The translations under genes and the position numbers were made by a program. From positions 124,001 to 188,000 of the forward strand of contig JAIYBT010000010.1 in the NCBI GenBank assembly GCA_027488395.1: a DNA stretch of 64,000 bases, written 5' to 3'. Origin of the DNA: Methylophilaceae bacterium (GTDB lineage Bacteria > Pseudomonadota > Gammaproteobacteria > Burkholderiales > Methylophilaceae). The notes under the pieces are model-generated. The model was not told the origin of the DNA. It did not search any database and saw only the letters and a list, made by a program, of their open reading frames with translations. Positions 55,451-64,000 of this stretch are shown here, one piece after another; positions within the stretch are counted from its first letter, which is position 1, and each line of letters starts with the position of its first letter.

Positions 55451-56683
55451 TTACACCCGTTTAAACAACAAACTGCCATTGGTGCCACCAAACCCAAAAT
55501 TGTTTTTTAACGCGTATTCAATATGCATATCGCGTGCAGTATTGGCGCAATAATCAAGATCGCATTCCGGATCCTGTTGAAACAAGTTAATGGTAGGAGG
55601 CGAGATCTGATGAAAAATCGACAGTACGGTAAATACTGACTCTAAACCACCCGCGCCACCGAGCAAATGTCCAGTCATCGATTTCGTTGAATTGACCACT
55701 AATTGGTAAGCGTGATCTCCAAACGTGGCTTTAATTGCATTGGTTTCATTGGCGTCCCCCAACGGGGTCGATGTCCCATGCGCATTCATAAACTGAACTT
55801 GGTCTGGATTAACACCCGCATTTTTAAGTGCGTTTACCATAGAACGGCGCGGACCATCCATATTGGGTGCCGTCATATGATATGCATCTGCACTTAAACC
55901 ATAGCCTGCCAGTTCAGCATAAATCTTAGCGCCACGGGCTTTTGCGTGTTCATATTCTTCGAGCACCAATACGCCAGCGCCCTCACCAATCACAAAACCA
56001 TCTCGGTCTTTATCCCATGGCCGACTCGCGGTGGCGGGATCATCGTTACGGCTAGATAGCGCGCGGGATGAAGCAAAGCCACCGACACTGAGTTCTGTGA
56101 TGGCTGCTTCAGACCCGCCAGCCACCATTACATCTGCATCGCCATATTCAATGAGACGCGCCGCCTCACCAATACAATGGGTGCCTGTAGTACAAGCAGT
56201 CACGACTGCAAAATTCGGGCCTTTCAGACCAAGCATGATCGATAGATTGCCAGAGATCATGTTAATAATGGTGCCTGGAATAAAGAAAGGTGAAATCTTA
56301 CGTGGACCACCTTCATCATAACTATCGTTGGTGGCTTCAATGGTGCCAAGCCCACCAATGCCTGAACCGATCGTGACGCCTATGCGTTCCGCATTGGCTT
56401 CGGTGACTTCAATGCCTGAATCTTTAAATGCTTCAATCCCAGCTGCCAAGCCATACTGAATGAAAGTATCCATACGCCGAGCGTCTTTGGCGGGGATAAA
56501 ATCTTCGGGGTTAAAGTTTTTCACTTCCCCCGCAATTTGCGAAGCAAATGCGCTGGGATCAAATTTGGTAATTCGGGTAATGCCTGATTGTCCAGCAACA
56601 AGCTGTTGCCATGCGGTTTGGGTACCAATACCCACTGGTGACACCACGCCTAAGCCGGTGACTACTACTCTGCGTCTAGTCAT
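55451..56683 (-). CDS. fabF: beta-ketoacyl-ACP synthase II
   Basis: Elongating condensing enzyme of fatty acid synthesis. The 410 residues show [20 protein letters not shown] at the start and the active Cys in [16 protein letters not shown]. The two histidines are in [13 protein letters not shown] and [13 protein letters not shown]. It follows acpP by 42 bases in the conserved fabD-fabG-acpP-fabF order. Confidence 0.97.
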   Translation of the reverse strand: MTRRRVVVTGLGVVSPVGIGTQTAWQQLVAGQSGITRITKFDPSAFASQIAGEVKNFNPEDFIPAKDARRMDTFIQYGLAAGIEAFKDSGIEVTEANAERIGVTIGSGIGGLGTIEATNDSYDEGGPRKISPFFIPGTIINMISGNLSIMLGLKGPNFAVVTACTTGTHCIGEAARLIEYGDADVMVAGGSEAAITELSVGGFASSRALSSRNDDPATASRPWDKDRDGFVIGEGAGVLVLEEYEHAKARGAKIYAELAGYGLSADAYHMTAPNMDGPRRSMVNALKNAGVNPDQVQFMNAHGTSTPLGDANETNAIKATFGDHAYQLVVNSTKSMTGHLLGGAGGLESVFTVLSIFHQISPPTINLFQQDPECDLDYCANTARDMHIEYALKNNFGFGGTNGSLLFKRV

Positions 56684-56725
56684 AATAGAAAATCAGCGCT
56701 CTTTCGAGCGCTGATGATTTGATTG

Positions 56726-56962
56726 TTACTTGAGGTTGGCGTTGACGTAGTCAATCGCTTGTTGCACGGTGGTAATTTTTTCTGCTTCGTCATCTGGAAT
56801 TTCACAGTCGAACTCTTCTTCTAAAGCCATGACCAATTCCACAGTGTCGAGTGAGTCGGCACCCAAATCATCTACAAATGATGATGCGTTTTTTACGTCA
56901 GCTTCGTTTGCACCTAATTGTTCACAAACGATTTTCTTTACGCGTTGTTCGATGTCGGACAT
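56726..56962 (-). CDS. acpP: acyl carrier protein
   Basis: The 78-residue ACP carries acyl chains on phosphopantetheine. The attachment serine lies in [20 protein letters not shown] near residue 37. The acidic helices match the family. It is followed by fabF. Confidence 0.98.
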   Translation of the reverse strand: MSDIEQRVKKIVCEQLGANEADVKNASSFVDDLGADSLDTVELVMALEEEFDCEIPDDEAEKITTVQQAIDYVNANLK

Positions 56963-57049
56963 CTAAAATACCCCTTTGTTAATAAATTGTATAAAACAGT
57001 AAAACGGCATTCTAGCAAATGTTGACCGGAATACCAAAACACAAATGAT

Positions 57050-57790
57050 TTATGCGCAATACATACCGCCATTGACATGGATGGTTTCACCCGTAATGTA
57101 CGCGGCGGCTGGAGATGCCAAAAAGGCAACGGTGGCTGCAATTTCATCTACATGCCCTAAGCGTCCCAACGCCACCCGTTCTAACATTTTGGTTTTAATG
57201 TCATCGGGTAACTCAGCTGTCATGTCCGTTTCAATAAAGCCAGGGGCCACACAGTTCACCGTAATGCCGCGACTGCCCACTTCTTGTGCCATCGATTTGG
57301 TAAAGCCAGTCATGCCTGCTTTGGCCGCCGCGTAGTTGGTTTGGCCTGCATTACCCATGTGACCCACCACGCTCGAAATGTTAATGATGCGGCCTTGGCG
57401 CGCTTTCATCATGGGCCGTAATACGGCCTGACTCATGCGAAAAACAGAGGTCAAATTGGTGTTGAGCACCGCTTGCCAGTCTTCCTCTTTCATCCGCATC
57501 AGTAAAGTATCTTTGGTAATGCCTGCATTATTTACCAACACGCTGACATCCCCATATTGCTGAGCAATATGGGTTAACACTGCATCTACTTGTGTGGCAT
57601 CGGTGACGTCTAACGCCATGCCTTCACCTTGAATACCAGCCGCTTTTAAGGCTAGGGTAATCTGTTCAGCACCGGCAATGGTGGTGGCAGTACCAATCAC
57701 AATCGCACCTTGTTTACCTAGCGTTTGTGCAATCGCAGCACCGATGCCGCGACTGGCGCCTGTCACTAATGTAATGGCCTGATTTAACAT
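57050..57790 (-). CDS. fabG: 3-oxoacyl-ACP reductase FabG
   Basis: NADPH-dependent short-chain dehydrogenase. The 246-residue product starts at the ATG at 57790, with AGGAG six bases before it; the frame upstream lies within fabD and is rejected. It has TGASRGIGAAIAQTLG and the active Ser, Tyr and Lys in ISSVVGHMGNAGQTNYAAAKAG. It lies 22 bases after fabD. Confidence 0.96.
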   Translation of the reverse strand: MLNQAITLVTGASRGIGAAIAQTLGKQGAIVIGTATTIAGAEQITLALKAAGIQGEGMALDVTDATQVDAVLTHIAQQYGDVSVLVNNAGITKDTLLMRMKEEDWQAVLNTNLTSVFRMSQAVLRPMMKARQGRIINISSVVGHMGNAGQTNYAAAKAGMTGFTKSMAQEVGSRGITVNCVAPGFIETDMTAELPDDIKTKMLERVALGRLGHVDEIAATVAFLASPAAAYITGETIHVNGGMYCA

Positions 57791-57812
57791 TACTCGCTCC
57801 TTTGTATGATTG

Positions 57813-58733
57813 TTATGGCTGCACACTTTGCAGCGCTTCGTCATTGACCAAGGCAATGCAATGCATCTCCGCCACAATGCGTTTTGCCAAGCCCGCCAAC
57901 ACTTTTCCAGGGCCACATTCTGCGCTATGTAACGTGCCTTGCGCCGCTAAGTGTTGTACGGTCTCCACCCAGCGTACTGGGCGATACAATTGACGGACTA
58001 AAGCATCTTTAATCTGGTCTGCTTGCGCATATGCAAGCACATCTGCGTTGTGTATCACTGGAATTGTCGGCGTTTTTACCGTGAGTTGAGCGAGATATTG
58101 GCGCAGCTTTTCAGCCGCTGGTTGCATCAACGCACAATGCGACGGCACGCTCACTGGCAAGGCCAATGCGCGTTTGGCGCCTTGCTCTTTTGCTAACGCC
58201 ATGCCGCGTTCAACCGCTGCTTTATCGCCCGCAATCACCACTTGCCCCGGTGAATTAAAATTCACGGCTTCGACCACTTGGCCTTGTGCGGATGCTGCGC
58301 ACAGCGCGATGACTGTCGCATCGTCTAAGCCTAAAATGGCTGCCATCGCACCCTGCCCCTCAGGCACCGCTTGTTGCATGACTTCTGCACGGTAACGCAC
58401 CAATGGCAAGGCATCTTCAAATGTTAACGCGCCAGCGGCGACCAACGCGGTGTATTCCCCTAAGCTATGTCCAGCCAACACGGTGGGTAAATGAGCACCT
58501 GTGGCTTGATAAACACGCCAAGTGGCAACGCCAGCTGCCAACATGATGGGTTGGGTGTTTTGCGTTAAGTTAATGGCGTCATTTGGCTCGGTCACCATCT
58601 GCCACATATCAAACCCGAGTACTTGTGAGGCTTGATCAAAGGTTTGTTTGACCTCGGCATGTGCGGATAATCCTTGCATCATACCGACGGATTGCGAGCC
58701 TTGACCCGGGAAGAAAAAAGCAAAATTTGTCAT
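57813..58733 (-). CDS. fabD: malonyl-CoA:ACP transacylase FabD
   Basis: Charges ACP with malonate. The 306 residues include the opening FFPGQGSQSVGMMQGLS, the nucleophile in VLAGHSLGEYTALVAAG, and SVPSHCALMQPAAEKL with the histidine. It lies between fabH and fabG. Confidence 0.97.
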   Translation of the reverse strand: MTNFAFFFPGQGSQSVGMMQGLSAHAEVKQTFDQASQVLGFDMWQMVTEPNDAINLTQNTQPIMLAAGVATWRVYQATGAHLPTVLAGHSLGEYTALVAAGALTFEDALPLVRYRAEVMQQAVPEGQGAMAAILGLDDATVIALCAASAQGQVVEAVNFNSPGQVVIAGDKAAVERGMALAKEQGAKRALALPVSVPSHCALMQPAAEKLRQYLAQLTVKTPTIPVIHNADVLAYAQADQIKDALVRQLYRPVRWVETVQHLAAQGTLHSAECGPGKVLAGLAKRIVAEMHCIALVNDEALQSVQP

Positions 58734-58765
58734 GATTTAAAACTTTAAAAAGAATGAAGTACAGG

Positions 58766-59707
58766 TTAAAACTTGACCAGCGCCGCGCCCCAAGTAAAGC
58801 CGCCGCCAAACGCTTCCATCAATAAAATCTGTCCACGTTGAATACGTCCGTCACGTACAGCCGTATCTAGCGCCAGGGGAATGGATGCAGCAGAGGTGTT
58901 GCCATGCTGATCTACCGTCACCACGACTTTATCCATCGACAACTCTAATTTTTTAGCGGTGGCTTGTAAGATACGAATATTGGCTTGATGCGGTACTAAC
59001 CAATCAATGTCCGATTTTTGCATGTGGTTTGCTGCCAAGGTTTCATCCACAATTTGGTCTAGCGTATTGACTGCAATTTTAAAAACCGCGTTGCCTTCCA
59101 TTTCAACCGTATCTGCACCGTTTGGGTTTCTTGGGACATGCAGGTATTGTTCGTATTGGCCATCGGCGTGTATATGGGTAGATAAAATTCCAGGCTGATC
59201 ACTTTTCTGCAAGATCACGGCGCCCGCACCATCGCCCCATAAAATACAATTACTGCGGTCGGTGTAATCACAAATACGGGTAAACGTATCTGCACCAATG
59301 ACTAATACGTTTTGATAGTGGCCTGATTGTATAAAGTGATTTGCAGTGGTCAGCGCGTAAACAAACCCGCTACAGACTGCCTGAATATCAAAAGCTGGGC
59401 AGCCACCAATGCCTAACTTACGTTGCACCATGGTGGCCACACTGGGGAAAATTTTGTCAGGTGTGGTGGTAGCCACAATGATCAGATCGATTTGCGATGC
59501 TTGGATACCCGCTGCTTCTATGGCCCGCTCAGCAGCATGGGTGGCCAAATCACTGGTCAGCTCATCGGTCACGCGGTGACGTTGTCGAATACCTGTGCGC
59601 GAAAATATCCACTCATCAGTGGTGTCCACCATCTTTTCAAGGTCTTGATTACTTAAAATGGTGGATGGCAAGTAGCTGCCAGTACCTGCAATACGTGCGT
59701 AAATCAT
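58766..59707 (-). CDS. fabH: beta-ketoacyl-ACP synthase III
   Basis: Starts fatty acid chains from acetyl-CoA and malonyl-ACP. In 313 residues the active Cys is in [18 protein letters not shown]. The His-Asn pair is in [15 protein letters not shown] and [13 protein letters not shown]. It lies 32 bases after plsX and 32 before fabD. Confidence 0.97.
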   Translation of the reverse strand: MIYARIAGTGSYLPSTILSNQDLEKMVDTTDEWIFSRTGIRQRHRVTDELTSDLATHAAERAIEAAGIQASQIDLIIVATTTPDKIFPSVATMVQRKLGIGGCPAFDIQAVCSGFVYALTTANHFIQSGHYQNVLVIGADTFTRICDYTDRSNCILWGDGAGAVILQKSDQPGILSTHIHADGQYEQYLHVPRNPNGADTVEMEGNAVFKIAVNTLDQIVDETLAANHMQKSDIDWLVPHQANIRILQATAKKLELSMDKVVVTVDQHGNTSAASIPLALDTAVRDGRIQRGQILLMEAFGGGFTWGAALVKF

Positions 59708-59739
59708 GCAAAGATTATGCCTTAGTTGGGATAAAAAGC

Positions 59740-60804
59740 CTAACGCGTAGGATCTGTAAGTTGACCACGAGTGGTTAGGTGTTCAATTTCTAATTGCGCT
59801 TCAATACGTTGTAACACACCACTTTGTGCCTCTTCAAGGGCCACATGAATGGCATGATAAAAGCCAACGCTGTCAGCCCCGCCATGACTTTTCACCACAA
59901 TGCCACGCAAGCCTAAAAAACTTGCACCATTGTATTGACGGGGATCTAAGCGCTTTTTGAACGCTTTTAACACTGGAAACGCACCCAACGCCATTAACTT
60001 AGTTAGCCAGTTACGCTTAAACTCTTGGGTTAAAAACTTACCCATCATATGGGCTAAACCTTCTGTGGTTTTAAGTGAAACATTGCCGACAAAACCATCG
60101 CAGACCACCACATCCGTGGTGCCTTTAAAAATGTCATCACCTTCGACATTGCCATAAAAATTTAAATGACTTTGTCGTAACAATTCTGCCGCTTGCTTCA
60201 CCACTTCGTTGCCTTTAATGTCCTCGGAACCAATATTTAACAAACCCACCGTAGGATTCGCTTTTTGGTTCACGCAACTCACAACCATGGCGCCCATAAT
60301 GGCAAATTGATACAAATGGGCTGGCGTACAATCTGCGTTTGCGCCTAAATCCAGCATAAACGTACTACCGTTTTCGGAGGGTAAAGTGGAGGCAATTGCT
60401 GGCCGATCAATACCGGGTAAGGTTTTGAGCACGAACCGTGCAGTAGCCATTAAAGCGCCGGTATTGCCAGCACTGACACACGCCTGCGCTTCACCGCTTT
60501 TTACCATATTGATGGCCACCCGCATCGAAGAATCTTTTTTATTCTTCATGGCACTTTGTGGCGATTCATCCATGGCAACAACTTCACTTGCATGTTGAAT
60601 ACGCAGTCTTGGGTGTTGAATCGCGTCAGCTAAACGCAGTTGATCATTAATCTCGGTTTGCAGCCCCACCAACACAATGTGTAGTTGTGGATTTTCATTG
60701 AGTATTTTCACAGAAGCGGGCACCGTGACCTGCGGTCCATGATCTCCACCCATGGCATCGATGGCGATGGTAATTGTGGCTGCTGAGTCTGGTTGTAATG
60801 ACAT
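59740..60804 (-). CDS. plsX: phosphate acyltransferase PlsX
   Basis: Makes acyl phosphate from acyl-ACP for phospholipid synthesis. The 354-residue product is taken from the ATG at 60804 ([10 protein letters not shown]); earlier codons extend into low-support sequence. It has [37 protein letters not shown] and [16 protein letters not shown], all family marks. It starts 217 bases after rpmF, with a hairpin in the gap. Confidence 0.95.
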   Translation of the reverse strand: MSLQPDSAATITIAIDAMGGDHGPQVTVPASVKILNENPQLHIVLVGLQTEINDQLRLADAIQHPRLRIQHASEVVAMDESPQSAMKNKKDSSMRVAINMVKSGEAQACVSAGNTGALMATARFVLKTLPGIDRPAIASTLPSENGSTFMLDLGANADCTPAHLYQFAIMGAMVVSCVNQKANPTVGLLNIGSEDIKGNEVVKQAAELLRQSHLNFYGNVEGDDIFKGTTDVVVCDGFVGNVSLKTTEGLAHMMGKFLTQEFKRNWLTKLMALGAFPVLKAFKKRLDPRQYNGASFLGLRGIVVKSHGGADSVGFYHAIHVALEEAQSGVLQRIEAQLEIEHLTTRGQLTDPTR

Positions 60805-60973
60805 AGGTGTATCCGAACGTGAAAATCGCAGTCTATGCGAACAAAACACTACGCGTATGCAGCGATTGATTTCAAGCGCCTGCATTTCGCTAAGAGTGCG
60901 ATTTCAGCCATGCGTATGATGCAAGATTGTAAAAATAATCCACGCTTAAAATAATAAACGCCAGATAGACAAA

Positions 60974-60994
60974 CGCCGCGCAAGGAGCGCGGCG
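60974..60994 (-). other. GC-rich hairpin between rpmF and plsX
   Basis: Perfect eight-pair stem CGCCGCGC/GCGCGGCG with a five-base loop, 28 bases after the rpmF stop. Only three T follow on the minus strand, so it may act as a partial terminator or an RNA end-stabiliser that lowers plsX relative to rpmF. Confidence 0.55.
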
Positions 60995-61021
60995 CTGGCA
61001 AGCTGGGTACTTTAAAAGCGA

Positions 61022-61201
61022 TTACTCGCCTTTAGCTGGCATCACTTTACGACCACGGTAAAAACCGTTTGGGCTTACATGGTGACGAAGATGCACTTCA
61101 CCTGTGGTGGGCTCGATTGCCAAAGGTGGGTTTGTTAAAAAATCGTGTGAACGATGCATGCCACGCTTTGAAGGGGTTTTTTTGTTTTGCTGAACTGCCA
61201 T
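61022..61201 (-). CDS. rpmF: 50S ribosomal protein L32
   Basis: The 59-residue basic protein begins [20 protein letters not shown] and ends with [12 protein letters not shown]. This is the usual L32 text, with the [12 protein letters not shown] segment. GGAGC lies eight bases before the ATG. The yceD-rpmF-plsX-fabH order is conserved. Confidence 0.96.
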   Translation of the reverse strand: MAVQQNKKTPSKRGMHRSHDFLTNPPLAIEPTTGEVHLRHHVSPNGFYRGRKVMPAKGE

Positions 61202-61337
61202 GTTAATGCTCCAAAATTGACCGCCAGAAATTAAATGGCAGTTTTAGTAGAAAACTCATACAAGTAATCAAACATTATAAAATAATTTGCATGTGACTGC
61301 AAACAATAGCATTTAATCATCACTCACCACCCTTTTA

Positions 61338-61847
61338 TCAGGATGGCCGTTGCTTTAGTGCTTGTAGTACCGCGAAGGGATTGGGCTTACTAGATGACTG
61401 CGCGGCAACCTCCACACATTGCGCTGGATGCAACACGGTGATAGGCAAGGCCATTAATAACTCGTCCTCGACCAATGCGTGTATATCGGAAGCATCCAGA
61501 CCCAACCACTCCACCTCATCATCCGCTAACAATGCTTCTGACGGCGTATCACATAACGCATACATATACGTTTGCTCAAGTGGCATGGGCAAGGCTTCAA
61601 AGCATCGCTGACAGACCATCGGCAAAGTAGTGACCACTTGCAATTGCAACATCGGCAATGAAACCTCACCAAAGTAGCGCGCACTCAAACCGCTCAAGGT
61701 AAAAGACACTGCATGCGTGGCGATGTCATTGGATTGCGTGCCATGCTCAAGCAACGCCTCACACAACCTTGGTAATTGATTGTATGAAATCTCACCAAGC
61801 TCTGTTTTTTGTTGTTTGGCAATTTCTAATAAACTGTTACTGATCAC
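61338..61847 (-). CDS. yceD: YceD family protein (DUF177)
   Basis: Conserved companion of L32 with a proposed role in 23S rRNA accumulation. I take the GTG at 61847 (169 residues, VISNSLLEIAKQQKTELGE), which fits the family start and has GGAG about ten bases upstream. An ATG at 61916 would add 23 residues not seen in the family. The conserved core contains LPMVCQRCFEALPMPLEQ with the paired cysteines. It lies upstream of rpmF by 136 bases. Confidence 0.85.
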   Translation of the reverse strand: MISNSLLEIAKQQKTELGEISYNQLPRLCEALLEHGTQSNDIATHAVSFTLSGLSARYFGEVSLPMLQLQVVTTLPMVCQRCFEALPMPLEQTYMYALCDTPSEALLADDEVEWLGLDASDIHALVEDELLMALPITVLHPAQCVEVAAQSSSKPNPFAVLQALKQRPS

Positions 61848-62073
61848 AATATAAAGACTCCATCGATACCCGCAATATAACAAACTTTGACTTGGCTTGC
61901 GATGTACGATTGGCATTTAAGTGCACAGCAAAGCGTATTGTTCAACTTGTTGTAGTAGGTGACGGGCCCTGACATGACGCGGTGTTTGCTGATATAATTG
62001 CAAAAATTTAAGGGTATTGTAGTCAGGCTAAATATAGAAAAACTTAACTCACCCTTTCGTCATCAAGTAGTTT

Positions 62074-62097
62074 AATCAGCCAATGTGTTGGCTGATT
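62074..62097 (+). promoter_or_regulatory. ten-pair hairpin in the pyruvate carboxylase leader
   Basis: AATCAGCCAA/TTGGCTGATT with a four-base loop, 46 bases before the GTG start of the biotin-carboxylase gene. Only three T follow, so it is not a strong terminator. A leader or regulatory element is possible, and so is an end-signal for an unseen transcript. The rest of 61917-62143 shows no gene. Confidence 0.5.
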
Positions 62098-62143
62098 TCA
62101 TAAGAAACATATTTCATCCTTTTAACTTTCTTAAGGGTTACGC

Positions 62144-63562
62144 GTGTTTAAGAAAATTCTAATCGCCAATCGCGGTGAAATTGCAGTGCGTATCGTGCGC
62201 GCTTGTTCAGAAATGGGTATTAAATCCGTTGCAATTTATGCGGATGCAGACCGTCACGCTTTACATGTAAAAAAAGCGGATGAAGCGTATAACATTGGCG
62301 CTGATCCTGTCGCTGGCTACTTAAATGCACACAATATTGTCAATATTGCTGTCGCTGCAGGCTGTGATGCCTTGCATCCTGGCTATGGTTTTTTATCCGA
62401 AAATCCAGAATTAGCAGAAGTATGTGTGCGTCGTGGCATTAAATTTATCGGACCAGATGCCAACGTGATCCGCCAAATGGGCGATAAAATTCAAGCGCGT
62501 AATGCCATGATTGCAGCGGGCATTCCTTGCGTTCCTGGCAGTGATGGTAATTTGGAGTCGCTGGAAGCCGCTGTCAAATTGGCCGCAACCATTGGTTATC
62601 CAGTCATGCTAAAAGCAACAAATGGCGGGGGTGGCCGCGGCATTCGCCGTTGCGACAACGAAAAAGAATTACTCAGTAATTATGATCGCGTCATCTCTGA
62701 AGCCAGTAAAGCATTTGGTAAGCCTGAAGTATTTTTAGAAAAATGTGTCGTCCATCCTAGACATATTGAAGTGCAAGTGTTGGCCGATGCACAAGGCAAT
62801 GTCATCCATTTATTTGAGCGTGATTGTTCAATTCAGCGCCGTAATCAAAAACTGATTGAAATCGCGCCCTCGCCACAGTTGACACAAGCCCAACGTGAAT
62901 ATATTGGCGGTCTCGGCGTTAAAGCTGCCAAAGCCGTCAATTATGAAAATGCGGGTACGGTCGAGTTTTTACTTGATAGCGACAACAATTTCTATTTTAT
63001 GGAAATGAACACGCGATTACAGGTGGAACATACGGTGACTGAAACGATTACTGGCGTGGATATCGTGCAGGAACAAATCCGTGTTGCCGCTGGTTTACCA
63101 TTGCAGTATAAACAAAACGAAATCGCGTTTCGTGGCTTTGCCATGGAGTATCGCATCAACGCCGAAGACCCTAAAAAAGACTTTTTACCTAGCTTTGGTA
63201 AAATCACGCGCTACTACGCACCTGGCGGACCTGGCGTACGCATGGATGCAGCAATTTACAGTGGCTATGTCATTCCCCCCTATTACGATTCCATGTGTGC
63301 AAAACTCACCGTGTGGGCCTTGGATTGGGATAGCGTGATTGAACGCGGGCGTCGCGCATTGAACGATATGATTGTGTATGGGGTAAAAACCACGATTCCT
63401 TACTACCAACAAATCATGCAGCATCCAGACTTTAGAGACGCCAATTTCAATACCAGTTTTGTCGAGTCACATCCAGAACTGATTGAGTACGATACTGGCT
63501 TGCCAAAAGAGCTGATGGCGGCTGCGATTGCGGTGGCGATTGCCGCGCATGAAGGCGCTTAA
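62144..63562 (+). CDS. pycA: pyruvate carboxylase subunit A (biotin carboxylase)
   Basis: Carboxylates biotin with ATP and bicarbonate. The 472 residues from the GTG at 62144 (behind AAGGG) begin FKKILIANRGEIAVRIVRAC. The ATP-grasp glycine loop KATNGGGGRGIRR is present, and EMNTRLQVEHTVTE closes the core. The next gene encodes a carboxyltransferase of the PycB/OadA type, not a biotin-carrier AccB, so the pair is most likely the two-subunit pyruvate carboxylase. AccC of fatty acid synthesis is the alternative. Confidence 0.85.
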   Translation: MFKKILIANRGEIAVRIVRACSEMGIKSVAIYADADRHALHVKKADEAYNIGADPVAGYLNAHNIVNIAVAAGCDALHPGYGFLSENPELAEVCVRRGIKFIGPDANVIRQMGDKIQARNAMIAAGIPCVPGSDGNLESLEAAVKLAATIGYPVMLKATNGGGGRGIRRCDNEKELLSNYDRVISEASKAFGKPEVFLEKCVVHPRHIEVQVLADAQGNVIHLFERDCSIQRRNQKLIEIAPSPQLTQAQREYIGGLGVKAAKAVNYENAGTVEFLLDSDNNFYFMEMNTRLQVEHTVTETITGVDIVQEQIRVAAGLPLQYKQNEIAFRGFAMEYRINAEDPKKDFLPSFGKITRYYAPGGPGVRMDAAIYSGYVIPPYYDSMCAKLTVWALDWDSVIERGRRALNDMIVYGVKTTIPYYQQIMQHPDFRDANFNTSFVESHPELIEYDTGLPKELMAAAIAVAIAAHEGA

Positions 63563-63607
63563 CTTTAATTTTATTTCTAACAACATCATTCACAGACACC
63601 AATCACT

Positions 63608-64000
63608 ATGAGCAAAATACATGTCACCGAACTGGTTTTAAGAGACGGCCATCAATCCATGATTGCCACGCGCATGCGTACTGAAGACATGCTACCAATT
63701 TGTGGCAAGTTAGATGAAATTGGCTTTTGGTCATTAGAAGCGTGGGGCGGCGCCACCTTTGACGCTTGCGTGCGCTTTTTAAAAGAAGATCCTTGGGAGC
63801 GTTTGCGTAGCCTACGTAAAGCGCTGCCAAATACGCCGATTAATATGCTGTTGCGTGGCCAAAACTTGTTGGGCTATCGCCATTATTCAGATGATGTGGT
63901 GCAAGCATTTGTTAAACAATCCGCCAATAACGGTGTGGATGTGTTTAGAATTTTTGATGCCATGAACGATGTGCGCAACCTGACCGCCGCGATCAAGGCG
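63608..64000 (+). CDS. pycB: pyruvate carboxylase subunit B / OadA-like, 5' part
   Basis: Carboxyltransferase that hands CO2 from biotin to pyruvate. Only 131 codons are in the window. They begin [21 protein letters not shown], then the metal and substrate barrel with [23 protein letters not shown] and [30 protein letters not shown] is typical. Oxaloacetate decarboxylase alpha is nearly identical at this end, so direction of the reaction is inferred from the partner gene 45 bases upstream. Confidence 0.88.
   Translation, partial: MSKIHVTELVLRDGHQSMIATRMRTEDMLPICGKLDEIGFWSLEAWGGATFDACVRFLKEDPWERLRSLRKALPNTPINMLLRGQNLLGYRHYSDDVVQAFVKQSANNGVDVFRIFDAMNDVRNLTAAIKA

Noticed and set aside
1-64000. 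CRISPR arrays, insertion sequences, prophage or restriction systems
   Set aside because: No regularly spaced repeats, transposase, integrase, phage or nuclease-methylase genes were seen on reading both strands.

Overview
The window reads as a chromosomal segment of a betaproteobacterium, most likely a methylotroph of the Methylophilaceae (Methylotenera/Methylophilus-like). The support is the PQQ cofactor genes (needed by methanol and other quinoprotein dehydrogenases), malate:quinone oxidoreductase, a two-subunit pyruvate carboxylase, and the gene orders trpF-trpB-trpA-accD-folC-SPOR-cvpA-purF-metZ and leuC-leuD-leuB...asd-fimV-truA, which are typical of beta/gammaproteobacteria. The genus is inferred from gene content and family memory; no search was possible. 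I see no prophage, insertion sequence, CRISPR array or rRNA operon.

Layout. 1-3.2 kb: pqqE (cut by the window edge), pqqD, pqqC and pqqB on the minus strand, with no pqqA upstream. 3.4-10.5 kb: DAHP synthase, hisC, pheA, serC and gyrA, an aromatic amino acid/serine cluster. 10.7-22 kb: an EpsD-like PPIase lipoprotein, then metZ, purF, cvpA, a SPOR protein, folC, accD, trpA, trpB, trpF, truA and an EcfT-like membrane protein. 22.7-31.1 kb: fimV, asd, an entericidin-like lipoprotein, yajQ, ppnP, leuB, leuD and leuC. 31.3-33.7 kb: a small variable patch with an XRE regulator, a 5'-truncated tolC-type pseudogene and a palindrome-rich non-coding stretch. 33.7-39 kb: cimA, argG, argF and argD. 39-43.5 kb: a PuuD-like membrane protein with a 34-residue membrane protein upstream, mqo, a secreted beta-helix protein, and the missing pqqA standing alone about 40 kb from pqqB. 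43.9-49.7 kb: an ABC exporter, rlmB, rnr, a divergent tRNA-Leu(CAG) and a small exported protein. 49.8-61.8 kb: a compact minus-strand run of cell-growth genes (phnP-like hydrolase, tatD, pilZ, holB, tmk, mltG, pabC, fabF, acpP, fabG, fabD, fabH, plsX, rpmF, yceD). 62.1-64 kb: the two pyruvate carboxylase genes on the plus strand, the second cut by the window edge.

How the genes work together. Aromatic precursors pass from DAHP synthase through PheA and HisC to phenylalanine and from TrpF/B/A to tryptophan. CimA with LeuC/D/B gives 2-oxobutyrate for isoleucine, and LeuB/C/D also serve leucine. Asd and MetZ serve the aspartate/methionine family, and ArgD/F/G serve arginine. AccD, the Fab proteins, ACP and PlsX build membrane lipids. 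Pyruvate carboxylase and Mqo supply and turn over C4 acids. PqqA is the peptide substrate for the PqqE/PqqD/PqqB/PqqC enzymes.

Most of the window is ordinary housekeeping sequence. I found nothing I would call a new defence or mobile system. The points most worth a second look are the detached pqqA unit, the secreted beta-helix protein behind mqo, the small-membrane-protein/PuuD-like pair, the tolC remnant with its palindromes, the overlap of the rnr start with the tRNA-Leu promoter, and the hairpin in the pyruvate carboxylase leader.
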